Shown here piece by piece: positions 48,101 to 56,943 of a stretch of DNA of 61,495 nt; position 1 is the first letter of the stretch; every line of letters begins with the position of its first letter. The DNA comes from an uncultured Phocaeicola sp. (GTDB lineage: Bacteria > Bacteroidota > Bacteroidia > Bacteroidales > Bacteroidaceae), in contig CALUPA010000003.1 in the NCBI GenBank assembly GCA_944322395.1, positions 1 through 61,495 on the forward strand. The letters run 5' to 3'. The position numbers and the translations under genes are program-made. The notes beneath the pieces were generated by a model. That model ran no database searches, had not been told where the DNA came from, and saw nothing but the letters and a program-made list of their open reading frames with translations.

Positions 48101-48345
48101 AAGCTTCTGTTTATGATAATTCATTTATTAAACTTCGCGAAATAGCGCTAAGCTACCCTATAGTTGAGACTAAAGGTCTGAATATTTCGGCAAATGTCTT
48201 TGCACGTAATATTATCATATGGTCTCAATTGCCGGGTCTTGACCCTGAAGCTACATTGGGTAACAATAACATGGCAGGTGCCTTTGAACGCTTCTCAATG
48301 CCGGGAACTTCAAGCTACGGTTTTGGTTTAACATTCAAATTCTAA
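45148..48345 (+). CDS. SusC/RagA-family TonB-linked outer-membrane transporter, carrying an inversion site
   Basis: TonB-dependent transporter of 1065 aa: signal peptide (LVNAQ near residue 22), carboxypeptidase-regulatory-like domain (about 26-105), TonB-box-like DEVVVTAMG, plug with SGVDITPSSGMPGASSQITIRG, and a barrel ending YGFGLTFKF. Codons 67-75 (PSSAGTLVI) coincide with the 24-bp sequence that is repeated in inverted orientation beyond the recombinase gene. The present orientation gives a full-length gene. The SusD partner starts 13 nt downstream. Substrate unknown. Confidence 0.94.
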   Translation: MKRKLMLLMTCLFIGIGLVNAQVSKVTGTVTSHEDGLPVVGASVLVKGTTVGTVTDIDGNFTITNVPSSAGTLVISFIGMKAQEVAIEPVVNVTLKSDTELLDEVVVTAMGISKEKKALAYAVQDVKGEQLTQAASTSLSSALQGKVSGVDITPSSGMPGASSQITIRGVRSFTGDNTPLYVIDGMPITSAADIDTDTRNTGSVAGADFANRAVDIDPNDIESINILKGQAASALYGMRASNGVIVITTKSGKGAAKGKPTVTVNTNLSFDKVSTLPEFQKEFAQGLNGVFNPTASTAWGPLISELANDPTYGGNTANEYTNNGANLHQGQYYVPQRAAAGLDPWATPQAYDNAKNFFNTGVSWSNNVNVAQAFDKGYYSFSLGNSTSDGIIPETGMDRYNVKMNATANLSKNWTTGFSGNFITSKIRKQSSGNEGVVATVYGAPSSYDFNGIPSHVEGDPYTQNNYRTSVFNNAYWATENNSFTEQSQRFFGNAYAQYKTNFGTENHTLTAKYQLGADSYSTIYSDNYGYGDFSYKSGYSRQDDYNIIELNSLFTLSYDWKINDKLDMNLLYGNEFVDKSTRITTAEGYNFNFPGWNHISNASVFQAEQKTKKKRTVGNFANLSLSWNNMLYFNATVRNDIVSTMPRGNRSFTYPSVSLGWIFTELPELKDNEVLTFGKIRGSYAEVGMAGEYFENQYYVPGYGGGFSAGTPIQYPFGSVTSYIPYYKIYDPNLKPQNTKSYEIGLDLAFWHGIVSLNYTFSRQNVKDQIFAVPLSTSTGYNEMITNGGAIHTNAHELTLSFKPIDKKNIYWDFGFNFSKIDNYVDALAEGVNSIMLGGFVTPQVRASIGDKFPVIYGSGYLRNENGDIVVDENGMPQAGEPQVIGKISPDFRLGFNTTLELYKFRLSAVLDWKQGGQMYCGTMGVLDYYGVTQRSADYRKQDEFLFELPAVKQNADGTYSPNDIKIKGEDAFNYFNALNGIDEASVYDNSFIKLREIALSYPIVETKGLNISANVFARNIIIWSQLPGLDPEATLGNNNMAGAFERFSMPGTSSYGFGLTFKF
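45348..45371 (+). repeat. Inversion-site copy 2 (inside susC)
   Basis: AAGTTCGGCCGGAACTTT followed by AGTAAT, the inverted partner of 43532-43555 (23 of 24 identical). In the susC frame the 18-mer starts at the last base of codon 67 (CCA), and codons 68-75 encode Ser-Ser-Ala-Gly-Thr-Leu-Val-Ile. The equivalent positions of the other two susC genes in the window do not carry this sequence. Confidence 0.72.
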
Positions 48346-48358
48346 AAAAAGAACAATT

Positions 48359-49963
48359 ATGAAATTTACGTTTAAAAATATAGGAAAATATTTGTCTGTA
48401 ATATTGATGTCAGGCGGATTGTTCGCTTGTTCGGAAGATATTATGGATGATATAAACAAGAATGTAGACAATGCACACGATGTTGATGCGAAATTCATAT
48501 TGACAGATGTAATAACATCTACTGCATTCAGCAATGTAGGTGGAGATTTCAACCATTACTTTTCGTCTTACATAGAACATGAAGTTGGTGTTTACAATCA
48601 ATTATGGAATGCAGAAACCAGAATACAGGAAGTTTATTCATCAACCACTTTCAATAATGTTTGGGGAAACCTGTACAGCACACTTAAAAATGCACGTATA
48701 ATCATTGACAAGTGTTCTGATACAGGAACACAACCCGGAAATTATACCACAAAAGGTATGGCTGAAGTCTTGGCAGCCATAAACTCTGCATTGATTACCG
48801 ACGCATTTGGCGACGCTCCTTTCAGCGAAGCAGCGCTTGCCAAATTAGACAATGGTAAGCCACAATTCATGACACCGAAAATTGATGCTCAGAAAGATAT
48901 TTATACAGGAATTATAAATTATCTTGATGCTGCTATCGAAGATTTACCTAAAGGTGATACTCATGCCACCGGTGGTCCTGGTTCGCAGGATATATTGTTT
49001 GGTGGCGATGACAAAGCTGTGGAAAAATGGCTAAAACTTGCTTACGGTTTGAAGGCAAGATATTTAATGCACACTTTAAACAAAGCAGAAAATCAGGAAG
49101 AGGTATTGAATGAAGTACTGAGATGTCTTGATCAAGCCGCTCAAAACGCAGACGAACAGGCTGCTTTCACTATTTACAACGGCTCCAGCAATGTAAACCC
49201 ATGCTTCGATTTCTTCGACAGTAGAGAATATCTGGGTGCCAGCCAAAGTTTATTCGACAAGCTGAACGAAAGAAATGACCCGCGTATCAACAGAGTATAC
49301 TTAACAGCTTTAGACGATAAAAACAGCGGAAGACAAATTGACGGCAAGGACGATGAGGCTCTTATGCTTGCTCCTAACGGAAAACCGGAACAGACACAGC
49401 GCAAATACTCTACATCTATATTCGGACTGGCAAGCGACGCACCTACATTGCTTCTGAGTTATCATGAATTACTCTTCATAAAAGCAGAAGCATTGGTTAG
49501 ACTTAATAAAGCTGAAGAAGCAAAAGCGGTATTAAAAGATGCTATAAAAGCTGCATTTGCAAATATGGAAACAAACATTGCATCTGCTCTGAAGCAAAGC
49601 TCATATCCTATTACAAAGAACAGCACTACTGCACTTACTGAAAATGATGCTGAAACATACTTTACAAATTCTGTAGAACCTAAATTCGACGCAGATCCTA
49701 TTAAGGAAACGATGATACAGAAATATCTTGGAATGTGGGGATCTAACGGTGAAACAACAGAATGTTATAACGATGTAAGACGTCTGCTTGGTGAAGGAAA
49801 ATCATTAAAAGAATTCTATGGATTCCAGAATGAAGGTAAATTCCCATTAAGAGCACCTTATGGAGGAGATGAAGTATCTTCAAATCCAAATGTACAAAAG
49901 GCATATGGAAACGGACAATACGTATTCACAGAAGCTGTTTGGTGGGCTGGTGGAAGCAGATAA
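48359..49963 (+). CDS. SusD-like (SusD_like-2 type) lipoprotein
   Basis: Lipoprotein of 534 aa with lipobox LFAC (Cys24) followed by Ser-Glu-Asp, consistent with surface display. The N-terminal pattern (INKNVDNAHDVDAKFILTDVITSTAF) and the C-terminal ending FTEAVWWAGG are typical of the SusD_like-2 group rather than classic RagB/SusD. It starts 13 nt after its SusC partner and is followed by a strong terminator. No enzyme genes are in this operon. Confidence 0.88.
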   Translation: MKFTFKNIGKYLSVILMSGGLFACSEDIMDDINKNVDNAHDVDAKFILTDVITSTAFSNVGGDFNHYFSSYIEHEVGVYNQLWNAETRIQEVYSSTTFNNVWGNLYSTLKNARIIIDKCSDTGTQPGNYTTKGMAEVLAAINSALITDAFGDAPFSEAALAKLDNGKPQFMTPKIDAQKDIYTGIINYLDAAIEDLPKGDTHATGGPGSQDILFGGDDKAVEKWLKLAYGLKARYLMHTLNKAENQEEVLNEVLRCLDQAAQNADEQAAFTIYNGSSNVNPCFDFFDSREYLGASQSLFDKLNERNDPRINRVYLTALDDKNSGRQIDGKDDEALMLAPNGKPEQTQRKYSTSIFGLASDAPTLLLSYHELLFIKAEALVRLNKAEEAKAVLKDAIKAAFANMETNIASALKQSSYPITKNSTTALTENDAETYFTNSVEPKFDADPIKETMIQKYLGMWGSNGETTECYNDVRRLLGEGKSLKEFYGFQNEGKFPLRAPYGGDEVSSNPNVQKAYGNGQYVFTEAVWWAGGSR

Positions 49964-49986
49964 TATAAATTAACCCATCTTTTTAA

Positions 49987-50030
49987 TCGGATAGAATGAA
50001 ATTTTAGAATTTCATTCTATCCGATTTTTT
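49987..50030 (+). terminator. Rho-independent terminator after the plus-strand SusC/SusD operon
   Basis: Perfect 17-bp stem TCGGATAGAATGAAATT (49987-50003) / AATTTCATTCTATCCGA (50008-50024), a 4-nt loop and a T6 tail. Confidence 0.93.
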
Positions 50031-50064
50031 ATAGAAACTACTATCAATATTAGTATTTATTGAT

Positions 50065-50072
50065 TATTTTTG
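50065..50072 (+). promoter_or_regulatory. -7 element upstream of the hybrid sensor-regulator
   Basis: TATTTTTG matches TAnnTTTG; predicted transcription start near 50079. This makes ATG 50114 the better start codon, since ATG 50084 would leave almost no leader. Confidence 0.5.
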
Positions 50073-50113
50073 CAGTTAATACCATGAAATACGATAATTT
50101 TCAAATCAATAAA

Positions 50114-52867
50114 ATGAGAAACTGCAACATAAATAACATCTGTATAATCATTTCATTAATACTGATATTCTTTATATCGTCTTGTTCGCGTTCTGAACGA
50201 AATTTCATTATCGGCGTATCCCAATGTAGCGATGATGAATGGAGAACCCGCATGAACAAAGAGATAAAGAGAGAGGCTCTTTTCTATCCCGGACTAGAGA
50301 TAGACATAAAAACGGTAAAGGACAATAATCAAGACCAGATAAAAGATATAGAAGATTTTATAGCCCAAAGAGTAAACTTAATAATAGTTTCTCCTAACGA
50401 AGCAGAAGCCATTACACCGGTTATAGAAAAAGCATACGAAAGTGGTATCCCAATAGTTTTGGTTGACCGAAAAATCAGTTCTGACAAATACACAGCATTT
50501 GTCGGAGGAAACAATTATCTGATGGGAAAGCAGATAGGTACATACATTGCAAACCGTTTAAACGGGAAAGGAAATATTGTTGAACTTACCGGTTTGAAAG
50601 GTTCTACACCTGCAGCAGAAAGACAAAAAGGAATGTATGATATTCTAAAAGATTATCCTGAGATAAAAATAATATCTACAGTTGATGCCGCATGGCTTAA
50701 AGATAAGGCAGAAAATAAATCAGACTCAATCCTGGCACACTATAAAGACATTGACATGATTGTTGCCCAAAATGACCCTATGGCTTTAGGCGCATACAAA
50801 GCGGCAAAAAAGGTAGGACGTGAAAAAGAAATGTTATTTGTGGGAGTTGATGCCCTTTCTGGAGAAAAACTTGGTGTGGAACTAGTAGCAGACAGTATTC
50901 TTGATGCTACATTTATCTACCCTACAGGTGGAGACAGGGCTGTGCAAGTAGCAATGAATATACTCGAGAATAAATACTATGAAAAGGAAAATATGTTGTC
51001 GTCTGCCTTAGTCAATGCTGGAAATGCAAGAATAATGCAAATGCAAACCTCACATATAAATACCCTGGATGGCAAGATTAAAGTGTTGAACAAAAAACTG
51101 GATTTATATCTCATCAGATATTCGTCACAAAAGATGTTCCTTTATGCATGTATAGTTATTGCCATACTGCTTGCTGTACTTTTATTCTTCGTCGTTAGGG
51201 CCTACTGGACAAAAATAAGACTTAATGCAGAACTCTCAAAACAGAAACAGCAACTGGAAGAACAAAGAGATCAGCTAATAGACCTTTCGCGAAAACTGGA
51301 AGAAGCCACGAAAGCCAAACTTGCTTTTTTCACAAATGTATCGCACGATTTCCGTACACCACTAACATTAATTGCCGACCCTGTGAAAAGGCTTCTTGAA
51401 AGTGAAAACATAAAAGAAAACGAAAGGTTCTTACTGAACATTATACATAAAAATGTTACTGTACTGCTAAGACTAATAAACCAGATAATGGATTTCCGTA
51501 AGTTCGAGAATGGTAAACTGGAAAAGCATCTGTCGGAATTCAACATTATGGATTGTATGAAAGAATGGGCAGAGGCATTCCGCACCCTAGCCTACAGAAA
51601 ACATATACAATACCGCTTTACTGCCGAAAAAGGAGATTATAATGTTGTTGCAGATGCAGAAATGATGGAAAGAATCACATACAATCTGCTTTCAAATGCA
51701 TTTAAGTTCACTCCGGAAAACGGAAGTATAAGCATATATATGAAAAAACTTTCGGATAATATTCTGTGTATAAAATTTTCTGATACAGGCGTAGGTATGC
51801 CTGCAGAACACGTAAAACATATATTCGAAAGTTTCTATCAGATAGATGTACACCATGCAGGCTCAGGAATAGGTCTGGCCCTGGTGAAGGCTTTCGTTGA
51901 GTTACATCATGGAAATATCTCAGTAGAAAGCAAAGAAGGAGACGGCACTGTATTTACTATAAAAATACCAATAAAACAAGATGGAGAAATATATTCGGAA
52001 ATAAATAGAAAAGCCGTACTGAACAACCTGAAGGAAGGAGCCGTAGTTATGGCAGATCAGGAAAGTCTGACTGTAGATAATACAACAGTAAATAAAGACA
52101 ATAAAGAGAAAACGAAAGAGGTAGTTTTAATAATAGATGACAATCAAGATGTAAGGGACTACGTAAAAACATTACTAAAAGACACATATTCTGTAATTGA
52201 AGCCGGAAACGGAAGCGAAGGACTGAAACTTGCAATAGCCAACATCCCGGATATTATAATATGTGACGTAATGATGCCCGTTATGGACGGTATGGAATGT
52301 TGTCGCCGCCTAAAAGCAGAACCACGCACATCGCATATTCCTGTGATGATGCTGACTGCATACTCAATGGATGAACAGAAAATTAAAGGATACGAGTGCG
52401 GAGCAGATTCATATATATCTAAGCCATTCAGTTCAGAACTGCTTATGGCTAGGCTTCACAATCTGATAGACAATCGCAACAGACTGAAAGATTTCTTCGG
52501 CGACAAAGCTGTGGTCAGCAATACCCCTTTAACCGATACAGACAAAGGATTTGTAGAAAAGCTACGTGAACTTATCGAAAAAAATATGGGTAATGCAGAC
52601 TTTAGTGTTGAGGACATGGGAGAAAAAATAGGATTCAGCAGAGTACAGCTATACCGAAAAGCAAAAGCTCTAACAGGATATACTCCTATCGAACTGCTTA
52701 GAATAGCCAGACTAAACAAAGCAAATGCCATTATCAAGACCTCAACAGAAAGAAGTATTTCTGAAATTGCATACGAAGTAGGATTTTCTTCTCCATCATA
52801 TTTCACAAAATGTTATAAGGAATTCTTTGGTGAAAATCCTACAGATGTTAAAAAAGGAACAAGCTGA
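50114..52867 (+). CDS. Hybrid two-component sensor-regulator, BT1754-like (fructose/fructan sensing)
   Basis: One-protein phosphorelay of about 917 aa. In order: a lipoprotein-like signal or membrane anchor; a periplasmic-binding-protein (LacI/ribose type) sensor at about 30-310; a membrane helix (about 341-365); a histidine kinase with His411 (VSHDFRTPLTLI); ATPase boxes (NLLSNAFKF, SDTGVGM, GSGIGLALVK); a receiver with Asp718 (IIICDVMMPVMDG); and an AraC-type helix-turn-helix at the C-terminus (about 830-910). The sugar-binding-protein sensor, as in BT1754, points to fructose. It converges on the fructokinase gene of the locus. ATG 50114 is preferred over 50084 and over the TTG frame extension at 50060. 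Confidence 0.9.
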   Translation: MRNCNINNICIIISLILIFFISSCSRSERNFIIGVSQCSDDEWRTRMNKEIKREALFYPGLEIDIKTVKDNNQDQIKDIEDFIAQRVNLIIVSPNEAEAITPVIEKAYESGIPIVLVDRKISSDKYTAFVGGNNYLMGKQIGTYIANRLNGKGNIVELTGLKGSTPAAERQKGMYDILKDYPEIKIISTVDAAWLKDKAENKSDSILAHYKDIDMIVAQNDPMALGAYKAAKKVGREKEMLFVGVDALSGEKLGVELVADSILDATFIYPTGGDRAVQVAMNILENKYYEKENMLSSALVNAGNARIMQMQTSHINTLDGKIKVLNKKLDLYLIRYSSQKMFLYACIVIAILLAVLLFFVVRAYWTKIRLNAELSKQKQQLEEQRDQLIDLSRKLEEATKAKLAFFTNVSHDFRTPLTLIADPVKRLLESENIKENERFLLNIIHKNVTVLLRLINQIMDFRKFENGKLEKHLSEFNIMDCMKEWAEAFRTLAYRKHIQYRFTAEKGDYNVVADAEMMERITYNLLSNAFKFTPENGSISIYMKKLSDNILCIKFSDTGVGMPAEHVKHIFESFYQIDVHHAGSGIGLALVKAFVELHHGNISVESKEGDGTVFTIKIPIKQDGEIYSEINRKAVLNNLKEGAVVMADQESLTVDNTTVNKDNKEKTKEVVLIIDDNQDVRDYVKTLLKDTYSVIEAGNGSEGLKLAIANIPDIIICDVMMPVMDGMECCRRLKAEPRTSHIPVMMLTAYSMDEQKIKGYECGADSYISKPFSSELLMARLHNLIDNRNRLKDFFGDKAVVSNTPLTDTDKGFVEKLRELIEKNMGNADFSVEDMGEKIGFSRVQLYRKAKALTGYTPIELLRIARLNKANAIIKTSTERSISEIAYEVGFSSPSYFTKCYKEFFGENPTDVKKGTS

Positions 52868-52891
52868 CAAGACCCGTAAGGAATCTTGTCA
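52865..52891. terminator. Hairpin between the converging sensor and fructokinase genes
   Basis: TGACAAGA (52865-52872) / TCTTGTCA (52884-52891), 8 bp with an 11-nt loop, overlapping the sensor stop codon. There is no strong T-run on either strand, so termination here would be weak. Confidence 0.35.
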
Positions 52892-52917
52892 ACTTGTAAT
52901 TACAGACTTATAGTATC

Positions 52918-53796
52918 TTAGTCTAAATAAACTTCCGGTAATACTGGCATTGCACCGTTCTGAGTACATACATAAGCCGATACCTTTACCGCCAATTCGT
53001 GTGCCTCACGGACAGACTTTCCTTTAAGAATTGAAGCTACAAATGTTGCAGTGAATGAATCACCGGCACCTACCGTATCGGCCACAACAACCTTTGGAGT
53101 TTCAACAAAAGAGATACTGCCGGGGGTAAATACATAACTGCCGTTTACACCGCAAGTAAGTATCAGCATCTTAAGATTGTATTTGGCTAGAAGAATCCAG
53201 CACTTGTCCTGAAGATCTATACCAGGATAACCGAACATACGGCTCACTGTAACCAACTCCTCGTCGTTTATCTTCAATATATTACATTTGCTGAAAGAGT
53301 TGCAAAGTATCTCCTTTGTGTAAAATCCCTGACGGAGGTTAATATCAAATATCTTTAGTACATTGTCATCTTTGGGCATGGCATCGATGAAACGGTTGAT
53401 TGTCTCGCGAGAGACTACACTTCTCTGTGCCAAAGAACCGAAACATACAGCACGGGTATGTTTTGCCAGATCCTCCAGTCCGGCTGTATAAGGGATATTA
53501 TCCCAAGCTACGCCTTCTTTTATGTCATAACATGGAACACCTTCGGCGTCAAGTTCTACCTGCACGGTTCCGGTTGGATAAGGGACTGTATCTACTATTC
53601 CATAAAGTTTCTTATCGCGGAAATTCTCTAAAATCTCCACACCTAATTTATCATCACCTACAGCACTTACCACACGGCTGTTCAGACCAAACTGCGATAT
53701 ATGATATGCAAAGTTTGCTGGTGCACCACCCAATTTCTTTCCTTCTGGAAGCACATCCCATAGTGCCTCACCCATTCCTACTACGATATCGTTCAT
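52918..53796 (-). CDS. PfkB-family fructokinase, copy A
   Basis: Cytoplasmic sugar kinase (292 aa) that phosphorylates the imported hexose, most likely fructose, in this context. PfkB motifs: GGAPANFAYH (23-32, sugar-binding Gly-rich region) and the ATP/catalytic loop DTVGAGDSFTA (240-250) with catalytic Asp246. Bases 52952-53796 are identical by eye to the second copy at 59539-60383, whereas the last codons differ at synonymous sites although the protein sequence is the same. Last gene of the fructan operon; the MFS gene upstream is separated by an 81-nt AT-rich repeat region. Confidence 0.9.
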   Translation of the reverse strand: MNDIVVGMGEALWDVLPEGKKLGGAPANFAYHISQFGLNSRVVSAVGDDKLGVEILENFRDKKLYGIVDTVPYPTGTVQVELDAEGVPCYDIKEGVAWDNIPYTAGLEDLAKHTRAVCFGSLAQRSVVSRETINRFIDAMPKDDNVLKIFDINLRQGFYTKEILCNSFSKCNILKINDEELVTVSRMFGYPGIDLQDKCWILLAKYNLKMLILTCGVNGSYVFTPGSISFVETPKVVVADTVGAGDSFTATFVASILKGKSVREAHELAVKVSAYVCTQNGAMPVLPEVYLD

Positions 53797-53805
53797 GATA
53801 TTAAT

Positions 53806-53877
53806 TAAGAATTAAAAATTAAGAATTAAAAATTATGAGTTATGAGTTATGAGTTGTTAGTTATTAGAACTAAAAAC
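53806..53877. repeat. AT-rich tandem repeat between fructokinase A and MFS A
   Basis: Two copies of TTAAGAATTAAAAA-type units (about 53814-53840) are followed by three TATGAGT units (about 53834-53856) and then TTAGTT ATTAG AACTAA. The whole resembles the AT-rich dispersed intergenic repeats of Bacteroides and Prevotella. The second MFS/fructokinase pair has only 6 nt at this place, so the repeat was inserted here or lost there. Confidence 0.65.
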
Positions 53878-55041
53878 TTATTTCCTTAATCTCATAGTGT
53901 AAAAAAGAAGGTAAATCACTCCTATTCCCATTACGGCAACGGCTCCGTCCTGTCCTGCTGCATCAGAAGCAAATCCCATAAGCAAAGGGAATACTGTTCC
54001 ACCGAAAAGACCCATTATCATCAAACCGGATATCTCGTTCTTCTTTTCAGGAAGAGAAAGAAGAGCCTGAGAGAAGATGATTGAGAAGACATTAGAATTG
54101 CCGAAACCGATCAATGCTATTGAAGCATAAACAACAAATTCAGCATCAGAAATCAACAGCCCAATCATGGCTACCAGCATACAAAGAACGCTTATCAAAA
54201 AGAACAAACGTGAAGATACTTTCTGAAGAATTATCGAACCAGAAAAACAACCTATAGTGCGGAATATAAAATAAAGACTGGTTGCAAAAGAAGCATCATC
54301 AAGACTCATTCCCAAACGTTCCATCAGTATCTTGGGAGCAGTGGTATTAGTTCCTACATCAATTCCGACATGACACATTATGCCGACGAAACAAAGCAGG
54401 ATAAAAGGAGAGCCCAAAAGTTTAATACAATCTGCAAAACCGGATGCCTTATCGGGACGTTCCTCTTCAATAGGAGTAGCACTAAGCCAAAGGATAGCAA
54501 TTATTGCAACGACCATATAAATAGGGAAAAGGATTCTCCAACCAAGACCGAAAGTAGGCATTGCCTGTGTAGCTCCCCACATAGCTATGTATGGAGCAAG
54601 AAATGAAGCTATAGCCTTTACAAACTGACCAAAAGTCAATGAACTGGCAAGTTTGTCTCCACTGATTATATTGCTCAAAAGAGGATTAAGAGATGTCTGC
54701 ATCAAGGCATTGCCGATACCTAGAAGAGAAAATGAACACAGCATCAATGTATAGTTGTCACCGAATATAGGTAACAATAATGATGCAAATGTCACTATCA
54801 TACTTAAAACTACGGTTTTCTTACGTCCGATACGGTTCATTAACACTCCCGTAGGAACAGAGAATATCAGAAACCAGAAAAATACCAACGAAGGAAAGAT
54901 ATTGGCTTGAGAATCACTCAAGCCAAGGTCTGCCTTTACGTAATTCGATGCTATCCCAACCAGGTCGACAAAACCCATCGCAAAGAAACATAGCATCACA
55001 GGAATAAGGCGTGAAAGATTATTCTGGGATGTTGTACTCAT
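53878..55041 (-). CDS. MFS sugar transporter, copy A (fructose permease-like)
   Basis: Major facilitator transporter of 387 aa with 12 predicted helices and the MFS loop motif NRIGRKKTV (after helix 2). It groups with FucP-like hexose permeases of Bacteroidota. Placed 5 nt after the GH32 gene and upstream of a fructokinase, so it likely brings released fructose across the inner membrane. A second copy (60390 to beyond the window) is mosaic: near-identical DNA blocks alternate with clearly diverged ones. Confidence 0.88.
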   Translation of the reverse strand: MSTTSQNNLSRLIPVMLCFFAMGFVDLVGIASNYVKADLGLSDSQANIFPSLVFFWFLIFSVPTGVLMNRIGRKKTVVLSMIVTFASLLLPIFGDNYTLMLCSFSLLGIGNALMQTSLNPLLSNIISGDKLASSLTFGQFVKAIASFLAPYIAMWGATQAMPTFGLGWRILFPIYMVVAIIAILWLSATPIEEERPDKASGFADCIKLLGSPFILLCFVGIMCHVGIDVGTNTTAPKILMERLGMSLDDASFATSLYFIFRTIGCFSGSIILQKVSSRLFFLISVLCMLVAMIGLLISDAEFVVYASIALIGFGNSNVFSIIFSQALLSLPEKKNEISGLMIMGLFGGTVFPLLMGFASDAAGQDGAVAVMGIGVIYLLFYTMRLRK

Positions 55042-55046
55042 AAATA

Positions 55047-56915
55047 TTACAATCCTAATTTATGAATATTCAGATTTTTAATCTCAGCCTTACCCCCCTC
55101 AGTATAGAAACGGAGAGAATTGTATACCTCTGTTGGGAATACAAGATTGGTCATAGCTATACGTCCACCATCTACAAAGAGTTCTACAGAACACTTGTCA
55201 ACAAACACGTTGAGATGATAGGACTTACCTTCACACAGTGAAAGCGGAGCCCATGTTCCCAAAGCGAAATCGTTTATATAGTTTACAGATTCTGTCTTGC
55301 GACGATCGTGGTTTTCCTTGAAGTGAGGTTCTGCTTTCTCACCAAATGCTATCAAACCGCTTTCTGTACGATCCATTACGGCACGTCCAGATTTCAAATC
55401 AAGATAGATTTTTGTTTTCTCGCCTTTTGCATTCATGATATCGAAACCAACAATCTGAGCTTTACCAGGCACGATATCCATTTCAAGTTCTACTCCACTG
55501 TTTATTCCGTCAGTTATACTGTCAATTACAGTTTCATTTTCTACATTAACACTTTCAATCTTGCGTGTTGATTTGCGCAAGGTCTCTGTTTCCTTGACCA
55601 CATTTGCAGCCATGTATACCTCACCATTCTTAGTATAAAGTGAAAGTTCTCTTGGCAATGCATTTGCACCACGATACTGGCGTATTGGAGTAACGTTAGC
55701 ATACTGCCAGTTGCTCATCCAAGGAACTGCGATTATACGGTCGCCTGTGTTTGAGAAGCAAACTGTAGCATAATGGTCTTTACCGAAATCAAGCCATTTA
55801 GTTATGCTCTTGTCTGTATCACATTTGAATTCCTTGCCGTCGAAATCACCAACAAAATATTCAGTAGCACTACCACCAAATGGACATCCAGGATTGATAT
55901 TTACTATCATAACCCACTTCATATTGTCCTTATTGCCATCGACAGGAAGCTGAATAAAGTCAGGACATTCAAACTGGTTAGGCTGTACACCGTAACCTTC
56001 ACCAAACTGACTCAGATATTCCCAGTTCTTAAGATCAGCAGAAGAATAGAAACGCATATTCTTGTCGGCCGATACAATCATATACCATTTCTGTGCTGGT
56101 TCATACCAGAACACCTTAGGGTCGCGGAAATCCTTAAGTCCGTCAAATGGTGTAAGAATAGGATTATTTTCGTATTTTGTATAAGTACGTCCGTTGTCGT
56201 TGCTATATGCCATGCACTGTATCTGTCCGTTTTCATCGCTTGCAGATGTATAGAATGCTATCATGGCATCTTTGCCGTAGCCTGCGCTGTTATTATGGTC
56301 TATTACCGTACTTCCTGAGAAGATATGTCCCAACGTATCGCGTGCAATAGCAGGATCAAGATGTTCCCAGCGTACAAGGTCCTTACTTACAGAATGTCCC
56401 CAATGCATATTACCCCATTTAGAGCCGTAAGGATTATACTGGAAATAAAGGTGATATTCACCATCCTTATATACTAGTCCGTTTGCATCATTCATCCATC
56501 CGTAAAGTGGTGTGTGATGATATTCTGGACGATAATAGTCAGTATTTGCAGTATCAAAAGTATCTGCAAGAGAAATATTTTCCCAACATACAGCATTGGC
56601 TGATACACGTCCTATAGTTACTTTGGCTTTTTTAGCTCCCTGAGGTAATGCAAAAGGAACATAATATTCAACGCTGTCCACAGCCAGACGTACATCCATA
56701 GCCACATCAGCCGGACTTCCTGTATCAAGTTTCACCTTACCCTCATTGCAAGACTCCTGGATAGGAAGGAGCAAGTATTTTGAAGGATTTGTGATATGTA
56801 CTATTGTTAGTGTATCACCCTGATGTTCAAGAGTTACTGCACTTTCCTGAGGCTGACATGCTGCAAAAGTAACAGCAGTAAAAGCCACTGCCAAATGATT
56901 GAATTTAATTTTCAT
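55047..56915 (-). CDS. GH32 fructan-degrading glycosidase lipoprotein
   Basis: Glycoside hydrolase family 32 enzyme (622 aa) that releases fructose from levan, inulin or sucrose-type fructans. The lipobox FAAC (Cys20) anchors it in the envelope. Catalytic residues are visible: nucleophile Asp143 in WMNDANG, the transition-state stabiliser in RDPKV (Asp265) and acid/base Glu317 in QFECPDF. A five-bladed propeller (about 128-460) is followed by a C-terminal beta-sandwich. An N-terminal beta domain (about 22-118) precedes the propeller. Linkage preference cannot be read from sequence. Confidence 0.93.
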   Translation of the reverse strand: MKIKFNHLAVAFTAVTFAACQPQESAVTLEHQGDTLTIVHITNPSKYLLLPIQESCNEGKVKLDTGSPADVAMDVRLAVDSVEYYVPFALPQGAKKAKVTIGRVSANAVCWENISLADTFDTANTDYYRPEYHHTPLYGWMNDANGLVYKDGEYHLYFQYNPYGSKWGNMHWGHSVSKDLVRWEHLDPAIARDTLGHIFSGSTVIDHNNSAGYGKDAMIAFYTSASDENGQIQCMAYSNDNGRTYTKYENNPILTPFDGLKDFRDPKVFWYEPAQKWYMIVSADKNMRFYSSADLKNWEYLSQFGEGYGVQPNQFECPDFIQLPVDGNKDNMKWVMIVNINPGCPFGGSATEYFVGDFDGKEFKCDTDKSITKWLDFGKDHYATVCFSNTGDRIIAVPWMSNWQYANVTPIRQYRGANALPRELSLYTKNGEVYMAANVVKETETLRKSTRKIESVNVENETVIDSITDGINSGVELEMDIVPGKAQIVGFDIMNAKGEKTKIYLDLKSGRAVMDRTESGLIAFGEKAEPHFKENHDRRKTESVNYINDFALGTWAPLSLCEGKSYHLNVFVDKCSVELFVDGGRIAMTNLVFPTEVYNSLRFYTEGGKAEIKNLNIHKLGL

Positions 56916-56943
56916 GGTTGTTTTTTTATGTATTGTTTTTATA

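Noticed and set aside
50060..50113. Longer N-terminus of the hybrid sensor from TTG 50060 or ATG 50084
   Set aside because: The TTG lies before and the ATG almost at the predicted transcription start (-7 box 50065-50072).
53400..53798. 132-aa plus-strand open frame, repeated exactly at 59987-60385
   Set aside because: It is antisense to the two identical fructokinase genes; its duplication only reflects that of the kinase.
53806..53877. Tandem repeats as a CRISPR array
   Set aside because: Units are 7-14 nt and adjoin without spacers; no cas genes in the window.
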